The notes beneath the pieces were generated by a model. The model did not search any database and was not told the DNA's origin. It saw only the letters and a list, made by a program, of their open reading frames with translations. Below are positions 31,006 to 46,400 of a stretch of 64,000 bases of DNA, in pieces; the first letter of the stretch is position 1, and each line of letters starts with the position of its first letter. This DNA comes from Apoderus coryli. Lineage: Eukaryota > Arthropoda > Insecta > Coleoptera > Attelabidae. Position numbers and translations under genes: made by a program. The DNA is taken from NCBI GenBank assembly GCA_911728435.2, contig OU452199.1, positions 26,546,860 to 26,610,859 of the forward strand, given 5' to 3'.

Positions 31006-34000
31006 ATACTTTTAAAATTTGAAGATACGCTTTTAAACTTTGGACTTTCTGTTATTTTAATAAAGTTTTAATTAGTAATAATAATAAATGACGTGACGTA
31101 AATATGATTGTTTTAAAAGTTGAGTGCAAACTTTACTTTTATGCTTTAGCTAGAGTTTAGAGTTTTTATTCATTTGATGAATTTATGTTAAATGATTTCA
31201 GTGATCTGACTATCTAACTTTTTGACTGTTTGTTTTTGTTTAGGGATGTTTTTTGTTTTTATATTGACATGTGTAATGCTCTTGATAGTTCTATACACCA
31301 ATAAAATTATTATTATATAAGTTAATGATAATTTTCTTCTTTTTTTTAAGTAGAAACTTATTTCGTAACAAAAAATATAACATACCATTTAAAATAAGCG
31401 ATTTAGTGGCTACTTTCATAGGGTATAAACGGAACCCCTACATTGTCAAATTTAAGTCATTTAAATAGAACTTTTTGTCAAATCATTAATTTCCAAACAA
31501 ACGACTTGCTCGTAAACTTTTAATAGATGGGTTACGTAGATACCGCTGTATAGGGTGTTCCATTTCCATTCCATTCCTATGGTGCAATTATTACAATGAC
31601 TGACGACACTGATAAGATTGTATTCATATGAGTAACCACTCAAACTTTCAAAACGTACAATCGTCACCAAAAAAAAAAAAAAACTAAGACATTGACTGAT
31701 GGAAATTCACAGAAAATTTATTTGTAAACATAGCTTAATATTTTGACATCACGCAACGACCAAAATACAGGGAACGTAACAGGCCTTATCCAGGAATATT
31801 CCGAAATATTCTACGAGTAATGTTAGAGATCAGTTACGTTTAAAACTACTCTAGATTGTTATTACTAGGTACAGAAAAATAAATACAGGTTATTGATTTG
31901 ATGTTACGTACTTATTTATTTAATGGAAATAATATAGTATATTACCTATATAAACAAAAACATGAAATAATAATTGTAATGTTCAAATAATAATAAAGAC
32001 CAAAACTTTTACAATCAATCTAATAATACATATACTAGACAAATTCCTCCAGAACTCTCGCTCGCACACATTTTATAAAAAGCCATTAATAAATTATGAT
32101 TTAAAAATGTACTAAAGAAATTAATAATTAGGCTATCGGTTTTTGGTGTTTATTATGTTAAGTTTTCTTTTACAAACTAATTAAAATATAGAAATGAACA
32201 TAAATATTTCTATATAATATAAACACGGGTATTTATTTACTAAATATAATCGGTAGCATTGGCTACTATACAAAATAATAATTAACATGAGATGACCACC
32301 TTAACCACCTGGAACAAAATTTAAAAATTAATTAATAATAGCAAAAAGAATGAAGAAAAATAATGTTGTTCCATATCGGATAACATTAATAGCTTTAACT
32401 GAACATGATTTAACTTAAATGGATTGACGAATTCATTCCGCTTTTATTATGAGCTCGTCAGAATACTATTACTAATTAGGTAAACGCAAAAATTTCGTCC
32501 GATATGCTAAAAAAATATTTCTACTTTAAATAATTAAGAATTTTTAATATTTTAAAAATATGTCTTCAGTTTTTCATTACTTATAAGACTTTTTATCAAA
32601 TTCAATAAATGCTTTTATCTTGTTAATTATTGTTACCAAAATATTTCCTTGAAATAGATGGTTTTTGATATTAAAATAAAGAACGTCAAAAAATATATGT
32701 ATGTTAATATCTCAGCTTCTACTTCAAAGGCTATCAACCTACAATACTTTATTCTCGTTTTCAGGTCGCGTGAACATCATAAAAGGGCCAATCTCATGAA
32801 ATTCAGAACCATACGATGTCTTTAATTCTATTCTAAAAAAATCATAAGCAATATTAGAAAATATTAATTCAAAACTCTTATATCTGAGTCCATTTTAACT
32901 ATTCAGGTTCACACAGTCCGCATCGTAAGGGAAATTTTTCTGTAGCATTTGATTAAAATGTTAACTTTGGCATGTGCTTTAAAAATGATGCCAAATAACA
33001 TGATTATGTAGTCACTACATTTCCTGACCTGTCAATGGGGCCACATAATGCGAAACGTTGCAAGTATACCGGGCGGCCCAAAAAATACATACATATTAAA
33101 GTTATGTAAATAGAATATCTTGTATTTAAAGACTATTGTGATAGCCCCTTGGAATTTGATATAAGATGTCGCATACCTTATCGTTCACAAAAATCATTAA
33201 TTTGTGAAAATATAGAGCCTTAGTAAAAAATTAATATTTCAGTGTATATTAAATTTCAAGAAAAACTGTTGATTATAACTAGCTTTCATATTAACTTATT
33301 GATGCAAACAATCTTTTATGTTATACCAGGTGTCCACAATTAGTACCAAAAATTGATCAATCCCTGTAAATTTAGCTTGGACAAGATGTAGATTTAAATT
33401 CTGCATGAATTTTGTTAAAGGTTGTCAGTACTCAAATTGATTCGTTTTTGCTACTTCTTCGTTAAGCTAAAATAATTTTAATTAATTTATCATTAATGAT
33501 TTTATTAAACAAAATGGTTGCTTTTTTATATTATTTTATGTTGGTGATCATATTTCCTTCGCTAGAACAATTTTCACTCCCGTTAAAATAACACCTCCTT
33601 TGTGTAACAATTTTCACACATTGTGTTTTTGTAAATAATTCTCACTTAGAAGCTAGGAGCTTTATCAATATTAATATACCAATTAACCTATATTTAAGTG
33701 CAATAATAAAAAAAAAAAAACAAAAAAAAATCATTAGATATTCTGGTTTTGAAAAGAATGACCCACAAACCGTTGAATAACCAAACACAACAGCAATTCC
33801 AGTTCCTTCAAGAATACCCCTCGCATCAGCGAAACGTCGAAAATAACTCTCTACAATACGAGAAACCTTAATTTTATCAAAATGTAATAAACCCGCTTAA
33901 TTGTTAGCAATAATAAATTGTTTTATTTCTTCAATTCAATGATAAATTAATTTAAGTTGCACAGTAAAGTATACATTTTAATTACAATGACAACATCACA

Positions 34001-34283
34001 TCCGCAAAATGTTTACAAAAATCAGAAAAGAAAATTGACTTATTCTTTAATTTCTTTTTTCACCACCTACATCAAAATGATAATTAAGTTTCTTTGACTC
34101 ATTTAATCAAGATTAACAAAAGAAAAAAAATGCAAATTTTAATGAACATTTTGGGCAGGTGATGCTAGGCTAGGTAATTCTAGCTCTTAATGGTTAAGTA
34201 CAAGAGTACAAACAACTAGTCTAAACGAAAAGTAAGCCGCTGATTATTCATACACACCTTGCGTATAAAAAAAACTAAGATTT
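31006..34283. other. Intergenic / Rab1 3' untranslated region
   Basis: No coding gene. It contains decayed motifs: a hammerhead-like CTGACGAGCTC...GCGGAATG near 32460-32420 (minus), GCGAAACGTTGCAAG near 33050, poly-A runs at 31669-31682 and 33708-33730, and GCGAAACGTCGAAAAT near 33828. A TTTATT at 33922-33927 could serve as the Rab1 polyadenylation signal on the minus strand. Confidence 0.4.
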
Positions 34284-34481
34284 TCAGCAACATCCTGATC
34301 TAGTTTGTTCCACTGGACGACTCTGATCGAATTTCACTTTTCCCCCTTGATCTGCTGCAGATGATGGTGGTCCCACTCTATTTTTGATTTCTGCCGCCAT
34401 CGTCAAGAAAGCCTGCTCTACATTTGTGGCATTTTTAGCTGATGTCTCCAAAAACGGTATGCCTAACTGATCAGCATATTC
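34284..34481 (-). CDS. Rab1: Rab1 exon 6 (last)
   Basis: 66 codons with TGA, from [10 protein letters not shown] to SGCC; acceptor TTTAAAG. Confidence 0.95.
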   Translation of the reverse strand, partial: EYADQLGIPFLETSAKNATNVEQAFLTMAAEIKNRVGPPSSAADQGGKVKFDQSRPVEQTRSGCC

Positions 34482-37400
34482 CTTTAAAAAATGGATTTTT
34501 ATTATAAATTATATTATCGCTTTAATGTGGATTTGAAAAACTATAAATGTAACCAAATTATAGTATAACATGCAGAAAGTTCAATGAAATGTATCCTCAT
34601 TTAACACCAATGCACAAAGTAATTTCATTTATGCGTTCAAGAAATCAAATAACGTTAAACAGCAAATAAAATAACAAATTCAATATGGTCAATAGATTTA
34701 TCGCCTTTTATTTCATTTCAATCTTTCTTTACTGGCTACCGGCGTGATGCATATTTTTCTTTTCATTAACATAATTACCCGACACGTAAAAATTAAGTTG
34801 CCGTAGTTTTGATGATATAACTGCACTTAAAACGTTATATAATAAATATTCTCATGTTTCTTCACCAGTGGAATATTGTTCGTTGATCTGGTACCGAAAC
34901 AATTAATGTCAAATAAAATACTGGCAGTACTCATTTTACTGGCAAATCAGCAACACTGTCCGTAATTTACTATTTTGACCATTATTTGAGGTAATAATAA
35001 TAATAATCTTTATTATGTCTAATAGGCTTACGCCCAATTACAAGACAAAACATATTATGCATAAATTATCCAGAAATATCAAAAAAAAACACAAAAATAC
35101 AAAAAAATATATATATAAATATAATATAAATTAATTATTATAAATTAAATTAAATACACGTGAAAGATTAGAACCGTCATCAACAGCAATGATACAGAAA
35201 AACATCTACAAATGGACTGACCTTAAATACTCTCCTAGTTCCCGTTTAAAGGAGGAAACACTTCCGCCGAAATAATTTACATGTCTATTTAAGAACCAAC
35301 CGTTACATAGCGTGGAAGCCCTTGTCAGTGGTGTTTTCCCTTCATAATTGTGGCGAAATCGGGGTGGTTGAAATAAATAGGGGTTACGAGAATGGTATTG
35401 AGGGGCGTTAAAATTTAATTGCGAAAGAAGTCGGGGGCAGTCAATCAGAGAATTGATCAGTTTAAATAGAAATAGTTGATAACTGAACACTCGCCGGAAT
35501 TCGAGAGAATCGACATTAAATCTGTCGAGCAGCTGTCTATGTTCGATACCTCGTGAAGGAAAATGACCATCAATTCTATAACAAAGATGCTTTAAAAATT
35601 TGCGTTGTATTTTCTCAAGTTTTAGAATATGGGTCTGGTATATAGGAGACCATACAATTGAGGCATATTCAAGCTTGCTTCTAACTAGTGCATAGTAAAG
35701 GGCGATAAGACAATCGATGTTCTCAAATCCCGAAGTAACTCTCAGTATAAACCCCAAACTACGCAGAGCACAGCCACATATATTCATTATATGATCATTG
35801 AACGATAGATCAGAATCCACTGTGATCCCAAGATCCCTGGTAAGCACACATCTAGCTAAGGAAGCACCGTATATCCGATAATCGAATTCATGTGGACTAC
35901 GGCATTTAGACATTGTTAAACATTTGCATTTGCTGATATTCAGTGGTAGATTGTTTTCCACACACCATTCTGCCAAAACATTCAGATCGCTCTGTAGAGC
36001 GTTACAATCGGAAGATTATGAGATAGTTCGAAATACCTTCAAATCATCCGCGAATAAGAGACATTGACTCGTGAACGATGTCGTTCATGGGTACACGGCA
36101 AAAATCAGTGGAGCCAGGTTACTTCCCTGTGGAGCACCGCTAGTGACCACGAACTCAGGAGATCTAAAGCCACCATACTCAACAAACTGGCGTCTATTTG
36201 ATAAATATGAGTCAAAGAGAGTTATTAGGCTCTCATGGAACCCAATCCCGTTCATTTTATTTTTTATTACATTGTGGTTAAGCTTGTCAAAAGCCTTCGA
36301 AAAATCTGTATAGACAACATCGACCTGTTTGCCCAAACCAACAGCAGGAATTGCCGCCTGTAGGAATTCAACTAGATTTGTCGTAGTAGATCGCCTATGA
36401 AAAAATCCATGTGGTTCCAAAATAATCCAATTTTTTATTTGCTGAAATATTTTATCATGAAGAATTGATTCGAAGACCTTTGAGAAGCTGGACAGAATAG
36501 ATATCGGGCGATAATTTGTTACTCTATCAATTGGACCCGCCTTATGAACAGGGCATATTCGAGCAAGTTTCCAGGAGGAAGGAAACCTACTGGATGTAAT
36601 AATTTTGTTGAAAACAGTAAGCAGGGGTGCAGCCAGAACACCAGCACAGTCCCTCAGGATAAACACAGGAACACCATCACAGCCCGAAGTCATTTTGGGC
36701 TTGAGCCCCCTCAGAGCTCCGAGTACATCCCCCATCTCAAAGGCGTCCATAAGGTAATAATGATTCATGTTTCAACCTTTCTTGTCAATTATTATTTGGA
36801 AAATTCCCATAATTCAAACTAGTTTTGCAGATGATTTAAAAATATTTATTAAAGTTGGAAATCCAAGGGATTGTGATGAGCTGGAAGGTGATTTAAATTG
36901 TGTGTTGGCCTGGTGTCAGTTGAATAACTTGCATCTGAATCCGACAAAATGCAAGAGCAAGACACATTTACGAGGAGCAAACAGAAGATTCAATAATCCT
37001 ATAAAGTAGGTGACACAACCATGTCTTCTGAGTCGGTGACTGACCTTGGTGTTGTATTTGATTCAAAGCTTAGTTTTGTAGATCACATATAGACAAAGAC
37101 AGCTGAGGCCAGTAAGATGTACGGATTTATAATTAGAAATACTAGAAACTTTGGGAATATTAGCGCTTTGATTGTTCTGTATAATACATACATTCGGCCT
37201 AAGCTTGAGTATGGCTCATTGGTCTGGTATCCCTAGTATGGGGTTCATAAGTCGGCATTGGAAAGAATCCAACGAAGATTTTTGAAGTTTTTTTTTGGTG
37301 TTCAAGGAAGACAAAGTGTACCCTGAGAGGGGTGTGAACTATGCTCGCAAAAGTAAATATTAATGTTCCAAGGGTGGAAAAGGTCGATTTATTCGTACCT

Positions 37401-40400
37401 TTCATACTGATAGGGAAAGGACGATTGTATTGCTATCGTGAGCATAATGTGTGCTAACTATAATGCGGTCTGTTAAAATTGTGATATATTAAATTCTGGG
37501 CCTAATGAGCTTCTGTTAAAGTTGTTAATGTAAGGTGTGTTGTCATTTCTGGTATTCTATATTAAGTTAATTTGTATGTTAGAATAATGTTTGGTTAGTA
37601 ACTTAAGATATTTGTCCTGTAAAGGGTTTATATAAACTGTTGGGCGAATAAATACTATTATTATTATTAACCTCTATAGTTACTAGTAATTTAACAACAG
37701 AAATAAGTAGAGCCCGAAATATTTATACAACTTATTCGTCAAAGTAGCAAAAGTTGTTTTACTGCACTAAAACCGAATTTTTCTTACCTTTGCCGCTTGG
37801 AAATCTACAACTTTCTTTGTGGTTAAGTCACTTTTATTTCCTACAAGTAGTTTATTAACATTGTCGCAAGCATAACGATCAATTTCCTCCAACCATTGTT
37901 TGACATTGTTAAATGAATCTTGATCCGTACAATCATACACAACAATAATACCATGTGCCCCTCTATAATAACTTGATGTGATTGTTCTAAACCTTTCCTG
38001 ACCTGCCGTATCCCACTAAAAAAATTAAAAAATCAATTAACACAGAAAGTATAGTATAATATGAAAATATAAAAATGTGATTAAATTGAATATTATGCTT
38101 ACAATTTGTAATTTAATTGTTTTTCCATCTAAATCAATCGTTCTGATTTTCTGAAATATAAAGATAACATAAAAAATAATTAAATCATTCATTCCGGATG
38201 GATATACATACAAAGTCTACTCCTATAGTGCTGATGTAACTCTCAGTGTATGTGTCGTCCTGTAAAAGAAATGAGAATTTTATAACTGTAGGGAACAATA
38301 TAGTTTGGTGTAAATCAGGGTGATTCAACGTACAGCAGTTTAATGGTACATCCGGCATTTAATTTTGTCCAGCAAACATCCAGGATCGAGACCGTTATCA
38401 TCATCTTATAATATTAATATCAATAAATAAATAAGGTTAATATAATCCGAAAAATCTAAGCCCCAAAAAAGAAAGCAACGGTTACGAATTATTATACAAT
38501 AGTATCCAAGTTCGTAACCGTTGACTACTAATGGTATTTAGATATAGTATACAGGGTTATTCACGCCATACGACACGGAATAGCGTGGCTAAACTATCAC
38601 ATCACTTGTTACGCCAAATATAAAAAACTCTAAATAGGAAATACAGGGTGTCCAATAATATAAGTTAATGAACGTAAAGTTTAATTCTAAATAACTTATC
38701 TATTTCAAATGGGACACCCGGTATATGAGGTCAAAATTAGATGCACAAAGTAATTATCTGTCAAATATCATAATACGTTCCTATGAATAACTCTTGACGT
38801 TTTCGTGGAAAATGCACAGATTCATAATATTAGGCGAATTTTTAATTGAATCTCTTAGTTTCCTGTAGACCACCCTGTATTTGATGGTGCAAACATTAAA
38901 GTTTAAGTAAAGTTTTCCTATAGATATGTATATCTTTAATTTTGCATGGAAGAGGCACACATATTGGTAATAACGGGAATAATTTTCAAAAATATTTATT
39001 AAGTCAGCTAGAATTTGAAATTGAATTAAATTTGCTATTTACTGTCAAATAGTCTGTTGAAAATTCTATTCTTACCTAAGAGTTGGGAATTTTTCATAAA
39101 ACAGTTTTTTATCTGTGACATTTGATTTAATTAATCAAAACTGCGAACCTATTCCAAAGGAGAAAGAATAGAAATGATTTTTATTCTAGGACAATGGTCC
39201 AAAAACGCTTTACTGGCATCGCGAGTTAATGCTCAAAGGTTGCCGGCGAAAATTCATCCCAAAAAAGCGAGACTGTTAAGACCATTTAACGAAAGATACC
39301 ACAGCACAGTGCAACTGCATCAAGAACTTTTCAATATTGATTTTAAATCGTATTGAATTTTGTACATGGGCAGGAACAAAATCATCGAAACTGAAAACTT
39401 TTTTAATAGAGGAGCAGCAAATAAACGAAGCGTTTAGAAGCGTTACACCAGGTTAAAGTTGTTGAAGAATTTAAGGATCATCATCATCATCCACACACAT
39501 CAAATACAGGGTGGTCTACATGAAATTAACAGGGTCAATTAAAAATTCGCCTAATATTATGAATATGTGCATTTTCCACGAAAACGTCAAGAGTTATCCA
39601 TAGGAAAGTATTATAGTATTTGACAGACAATTCCACTCATGTATAATAATTCCCATTTGTAAGTACAAATATCGTAGTTTACTATCGGCTAAATAGGAAG
39701 GAACAGAAATGCAAGTGGATAAAAATATCGGATAAATTACGTTACCGTAGCAACGCTAGCATTTATTGCTTCGGACAAAGATTAATCTACACAATAGATA
39801 GTCAGCCCAATGCATTAAAATCAGAACATCTCTAAGTATGCCTGCCACTACGTGGCGTAGACTAGCGTGTAAAGCATAGAGCAGTATTGTCACAGCCAGA
39901 AACCGTTTTGTAGTTTATTAATATCAAAAACAAAACGCAACGTATAACAATTATTTAGATCATTTGCAACAGATATGCACCGGCAATGCTGTATTGTCAG
40001 AGAGAGAAATTGATGAAATTCTGTATTAATCTGGAGGGGATACGCAGGGAGGGTAGAAAAAAAAACAAGCGAATGTGGTGTGTGTCGTGCTGTTGCCAAT
40101 TCGTCGGTAAAAGAAACACACAGGGTGATTTATTACAAGTACAGTATTGAAATAAAAGCCTAATCTCTATGAATTAAATTTAATATAATAATATTTAATC
40201 CATGTCATACATGTTTCAAGACTAGACCAGTCCCATGATCAGTGGCGAACAATCGTTAAATGAAAAGCTTTTAGATAGAAACATACTTTTGACTAAATAT
40301 TTCACGTAGACAATGTGGCAAAGATGTAACAAGATTGTTGTAGATCTTATAATACCTATAATAAAAAAATTATCAGTGCTACCTATATTATATTAGGTAT

Positions 40401-43400
40401 ACCTATTATAATAGTCTGTCTCTTCATCAGGTATAAGTTACACTTTATCGGTTTAGGTACTTAAATTATACTTCTTTTTAATGTTTCTTCGGGTAAATAA
40501 TAAGTTCGGTAGGAATAGGGCTTTGGGTATGAAACAAAAAAGATAGAAAATAGAAATTTGATATAGGGGTAGTTCTAAGCATTTACAAGTTTGTGACGTG
40601 TAGCGATTTTCGATGCCGCCCCCGGAGGTATACATGAGGGCGGCGCAATGCCGTTTTAAATATCTCGTTTCGCTTTCTTGGAAAATAAAAAATTATAACT
40701 GATAACTGAAACTTAGTACTTAATACGTGGGCGTAAGAGGTAAACTCACTTCACAGGTCTCTATTAATGAAAGAAAGTTAACATTTTGAGCATCTGCGTA
40801 AAATTAAATGTATCCGTTTGGTGGGTAGTTTTGATTACAATAAGTCGGTGCCAAGCCCAAGCCCGAAACAAAATAAATCTATATTTACCTACTACCTATT
40901 TGGCTTGGTACTGACTATTATGTGCATTGTTGTCTTTTGAATGATATTTGTATTTTGTTATTTTTCGTATTTTTTATTAGTTCTTTTAACAGCTCTGGTG
41001 TCATCAATACACCTGTATCCCGAATTGCACCAAATTGCGATGCTATTGAACAAGCATATAATCCTAAATATAATATTCTTTTTGAACTACCTGTATCTCG
41101 AAAACCAAGCCGTAGCGGACCCATGTACATATGAAATTTGTATCTTAAAATTAGTCAAAGAATCACCCTTTAAAGTTTGTACAAGTACTTATGCAACACC
41201 CTGTATACATAGATACTTTGATTTGCAATTTGCAAATCTGTCAAACTAGGTAATGCTGTTTTTTTTTTATTTACTTTCAAATATGGTGTTATGTAATTGT
41301 AATCAAATTAAATGTTTGGGGATGATATTTACGAGTTTTATTTTTTTATATAGAGAAACTGTTATTCAGTTTTTAAGGATCAATCTGAAGCAGACGATTG
41401 TACTTGTTAAAACATGAAAAAAGTTATTGTCGTGATACTTTTAACACCCTGTTGGTGGGTTTTTAAAGCTTTTTACGAAACGTGTTAACAATACAATCTA
41501 CATAAATCGTTAGTTTTTTAAAGTTTTATGATCATTGCACAAAAACCAATATTAGGGAGACTGTAAGTTTTTTTTCAATTCGGCGTTGCAGAATTTGAAC
41601 CTAATTGTGATAATTGTGTTATTTTACTAGTATAGATATTTTTGAGTAAATTAATTCGGTTATAATCGATGAGTAGAATCTTTGGAGTAAAATACATTTC
41701 ACAAAAACCCTGAACCATATTTCTCAATAGATTTAAATTTTCATTAAAAACAGATTAAAAATTCTAATTTTTTACATCCTGCATTTCGAAACCGTATTTT
41801 TTTAAATAATTATTGTCATGCTGGAAATTTCAAACCTTATTTACTTCAGCAACTTGTAAAAAGCACAGCCTTTTTAATATTAACATTTCTTAAAATCGAT
41901 ATTACGCGATAACGATGACTTTCTATCAATATCACAGAAGGATACATTTATTACGTATATAATTTGTTAGATTTTACATCTCCGAATTGAAACACACGCA
42001 AAAAATGTGCATAAAAAAGTTAGGGTAGCATTTCACGCCTGTATGCCCCTTTAATTTACCCGCCTCTGAGATTTATTTTTTCATAATGTTAACGACAAGT
42101 TGAATCTGCTGTTTGAGTTTGATCCTTAAAACTGAATCAGGTAATAACCGGAAGTCCTATCTATAACGCCAAATTTCGTTAATTTAAATATAACTTTTTG
42201 ATGCATCCTTATATCCGAAATTTAAAATTAAATGACTAAAATAATATTATTTTAGTCATTTAAAATTATTGTCTAAAACATTTAATAAACCAGCCCTGTA
42301 TATTTATACTATTATAGTAATTTCTTTTATTTTCGTCCATACACATTAATCTTTGCGTAGATAGGTATACGTATACCATATAATTTTAAACAAAAAACAC
42401 TGCTGCACAGTAGTACATACATATATGATACCTATAATATAAAAACAAACTCCCACCTCGTAGGGGAAAGTATACTCGTCCTTGTCTAACATTGCCCATA
42501 TAATTATTTTATTTCAACACAATACATATAACGCCATCTACAATTTCCATGGTTGCATGTTTTTCTAATAGATGTAGCTCGTGTCGAGACAGTTTCAATT
42601 TTTGTTTTATTTCCCATATACGCTGACTATCTATTGTGTAGATTAATCTTTGTCATTATTATAGTAGTAATAATTTTCGAATAAAAAGTAAACTACACAT
42701 TTTATGAATGTGAAAGACATAGCATATAGGTAATATGTGAACCTTATATTTGAAATCTAAAAATCTAGTTGGGTACATATGTCCATACGTAGTGAATGCA
42801 ATGAATAAAAAAAGTATTAAAATCTTGTGAAAACATAACTCTAGGGTATCAAAGTGTATTTATTATTTTGTTAAGTTCCCTTCTACAGTTTAGAAAATAA
42901 TGATATTTTTTTACACCAATTTATACTTCAAAACCTCAATATATGGGGCTACTTTTTTCAACACCCACAGAGTACTTATACACTTTCAATTCAAGCTCCT
43001 AAAACTTCTTTGCATGCCGTTTGTACGTTCTTGTGAACAATAATTTAGATTTTGGGGTCAAAAATTAGTATTTTCTTTATGTGTGATAATATTACGATGT
43101 TCAAACATCATTTTTATTTTAGGTTGAGAATTTTTAAAGCACATAAATGACCAAAATAATACAAGCTTTCACGGATATATATGTTAGTGATCATCCCCTG
43201 TAAACTAGATTCCGGGGTGGTTCGCCTACGTCACAGCAGACAGTCAAACTGGTTGCGGAAAGAGGCAAATAGGAAATATATAATACAATAAGATTTATAC
43301 TTGTTAGACAACTTTTGGAATATTGTGATACAGTTTTACAATATAATCTCGTTAAATAAATGATTTTGGGTGTAGTTTTCGATTTTTATTTAATTAAAAT

Positions 43401-46400
43401 ATGAATACCTTTTACATAACATATGTTTATGTAAGATTTTCATATTGAAAAATTTTCTTCTCTAAGTTGTTAAACTCCTGCTAAAAAAAGCTAACGCACC
43501 CTGTACACGATAAGCAGAAAAATTTTGAGTAGCAATCTAAAATGCACAAAACCGAATATATATTTTTCCATATTCCAAAATTTGCCTGAATTCACCTTAC
43601 TTTCTTGTTATGTGCTGCATACAATGTATAAGCTTAAAGAAATATATTGCTTCGAACATTATTTCATTGTCAAAGAAGCAACGGTTCTACAACCAGTATT
43701 GTTTTTTTTTCAGGATTTTATTAAATATTTATAATATACACACTGGGCAAAAAAAAAACACTAAAATGAACAAGTTTAAACACTTACCGCGAACCTAAGT
43801 AACAAACATGATTTTCCAACGCCTGAATCGCCAATGAGCAGAAGTTTGAACAAGTAATCACTGAAACACAAAAGTTTTCGTTATTTATGCATGAATGTTA
43901 GCTTTTTTTCACATGAGGATGCTAACATTGTTAGCCAACGCACCGAAAGAGTATTTTGGTTAAGTGGTGCATTGAGAAAATGCAGAAACATAAAGGACTT
44001 TTTTTAACGTTGATCTATCAAAATATTTGATCTTACTCAATATGTTTTAGTATCAATAATAGTATCAACAATTTAGACATAATTTAAAAAACTTGATATA
44101 CAGGGTGTTAGTAAATAAATGCGACAAACTTCAGGGGGTAATTCTGCATGAAAAAATAATGACAGTTTGCTATATAAACATATGTCCGCAAATGCTTCGT
44201 TTTCTGAGATAGTTTTTCTTAAAAACTGAAGATTTATTGATTTTGGGCAAGCAATTAAGAATTTTATGTTCATCAGTGGCGCGCATACGGGTAATGATCT
44301 CAATATTTTTAAAGAAAAAATGGTACGCCACTGGAATTTTTCAAATAAAAAATGATTTTGCAATTCCTCGTTCAATTTGTGATAAAAAATCTCTCTTGCT
44401 GTTTTATCGTAGGAGGCATCGTCTTTGTACAAAAAAATAAAACATCTTACCCCGTATTTTTCATTTCTTTAATATAGTATCAAGAACTATCTAATACAAT
44501 AAACATTAAACCAAAACAATAAGAGAAAATAACACTAATAATAAGGAAACGCTAATTTGACATTTCGTTGAAATATTCGTATAACAGAATGTTGACAGTA
44601 GCGGCGAGATGTTTTATTTTTTTTTTAATTTGAAAAATTCCAGTGGTGTACCATTTTTTTTTTTCTTCAAAAATATTGAGATCATTACCCGTATGCGCGC
44701 CCCTGATGAACATCAAATTCTTAATTGCATGTCAAAAAATGCGCAATAACTACCTCTTAACACCCACTCAATTTCATTTGCATATCTCCACCGGTTTCAG
44801 AGCAATCAATAAATTTTCAGTTTTTAAGAAAAACTTTAACTGTATCTCAGCAGAAAACGAAGCATTTGCGGACATGTGTTTATCTAGCAAACTGTCATTA
44901 TTTTTTCATGCAGAATTACCTCCTGAAGTTATTTACTAACATCCTGTATATCAGCACAATCCTGTGAGTAACTGTAGTTACAACATTTCAGCAGTGAAAG
45001 AAACATGATCATGTTAACTCCTGAAAATCAGCGGACAACGTTACCAACAAGTTCTACAAAATGATACCCTATAATAATCCGAGAAACTAGTTACTCAATT
45101 ACCAGGAATTTTCCCTGTAATAATCAAATAACTTCATTACGGCTCCGATTTCTGTTGTATTATTTGATTACAAACTACAATGATATATACCTATTATTGC
45201 TTGAGAAAAATAGACGACTCTAGTCATTATTTTTCGATATACGCAGTAATTAGAATGCGCTCACTGATATAGCACAAAATTGGAAGTTAATTTCAGTATC
45301 TCCCATACTCCCAAACATTTAATTGGAACCTGAGTCAATTTGCTGCAGATTTATCCAGATAAGGAAGCTTATTTAATACACAACAGATACAATTATCGGA
45401 CGGACGGTTAACAGAAGATAGTATGAGTGTGGCTAATGAGTTTAACAGTTATTATTCTAAAGTTGGCAAAGCAATGGCAGAACAGATAAGCTCAAATGTT
45501 AATCCTGAATATTTTAACTTTAGGGAAAAAAAATAAACATGTTGCAAACTCTATGTATAAAATGCACACTGATGAAAGAGAAGTTGAAAATACTATTAAA
45601 GAACAATACAGCGCCTGGTAAAGATGAAATAACTGTCGAAGTTTTAAAACAAGTGTCTAAAGAGTTAAGTGCTCCGTTAACTTATTTAATAAACTTATCT
45701 ATCTCTAAAGCAACTTTTCCACAAAATTTAAAGGAGGCCATCATACATAAATCAGTAGAAGCAACTATAGTAAAAAATTATAGACCCATCCGTCTAATCT
45801 TCAATGTTTGCAAAATTTTCGAAAAAATATAAAAAAAAAAGATTAGTTAATTATTTGACAAAAAATAATATTATTTCTCCCTTACAATTCGGATTTGCCG
45901 AAGGTAAAAGCACTAATGATGCCATAGCTCTTTTAACCGAAAAAATATATACTTCTTTAGATCAGGGACGACCTTGTGTTTATAGATCTGGCCTTTGAAC
46001 TGTCAGTCATGAATTATTATTAAAAAAAATCGAGGAAATTGTTGTCAGATGTCATGGTCGAGGTTTGTTCTCCAGCTACCTACATAACCGTAACCAAATG
46101 GTGAGGATAAATAATACACTAAGTAAATCTCTGCCTTGTTCTTATGGAATTCCTCAGGGAACAGTTATTGGTCCGCTACTATTTAATATTTATGTAAATG
46201 ACTTGCTGAGTCTTGATATGCAGGGAAGTTTACTGTCGTTCGCAGATGATACCGTATTTTTCGTGGAAGGAGCATCATGGCAAGAGGTAGAAGAGAAGGC
46301 AAAGATGGCGATAATAGTGCAATGGTTTGATAAATATCTCTTAACGATCAACTTCCAAAAAACTGTTTATGTTCCCTTTACCAATAGTGTAGCTACGCAA

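Noticed and set aside
40918..41249. Overlapping frames on both strands (70 and 102 codons)
   Set aside because: Match the pattern of mariner-type MITE sequence with nearby CACCCTGTAT end; no protein family recognised.
44073..44939. Frames of 98-119 codons on both strands
   Set aside because: Mirror images produced by the arms of the foldback MITE.
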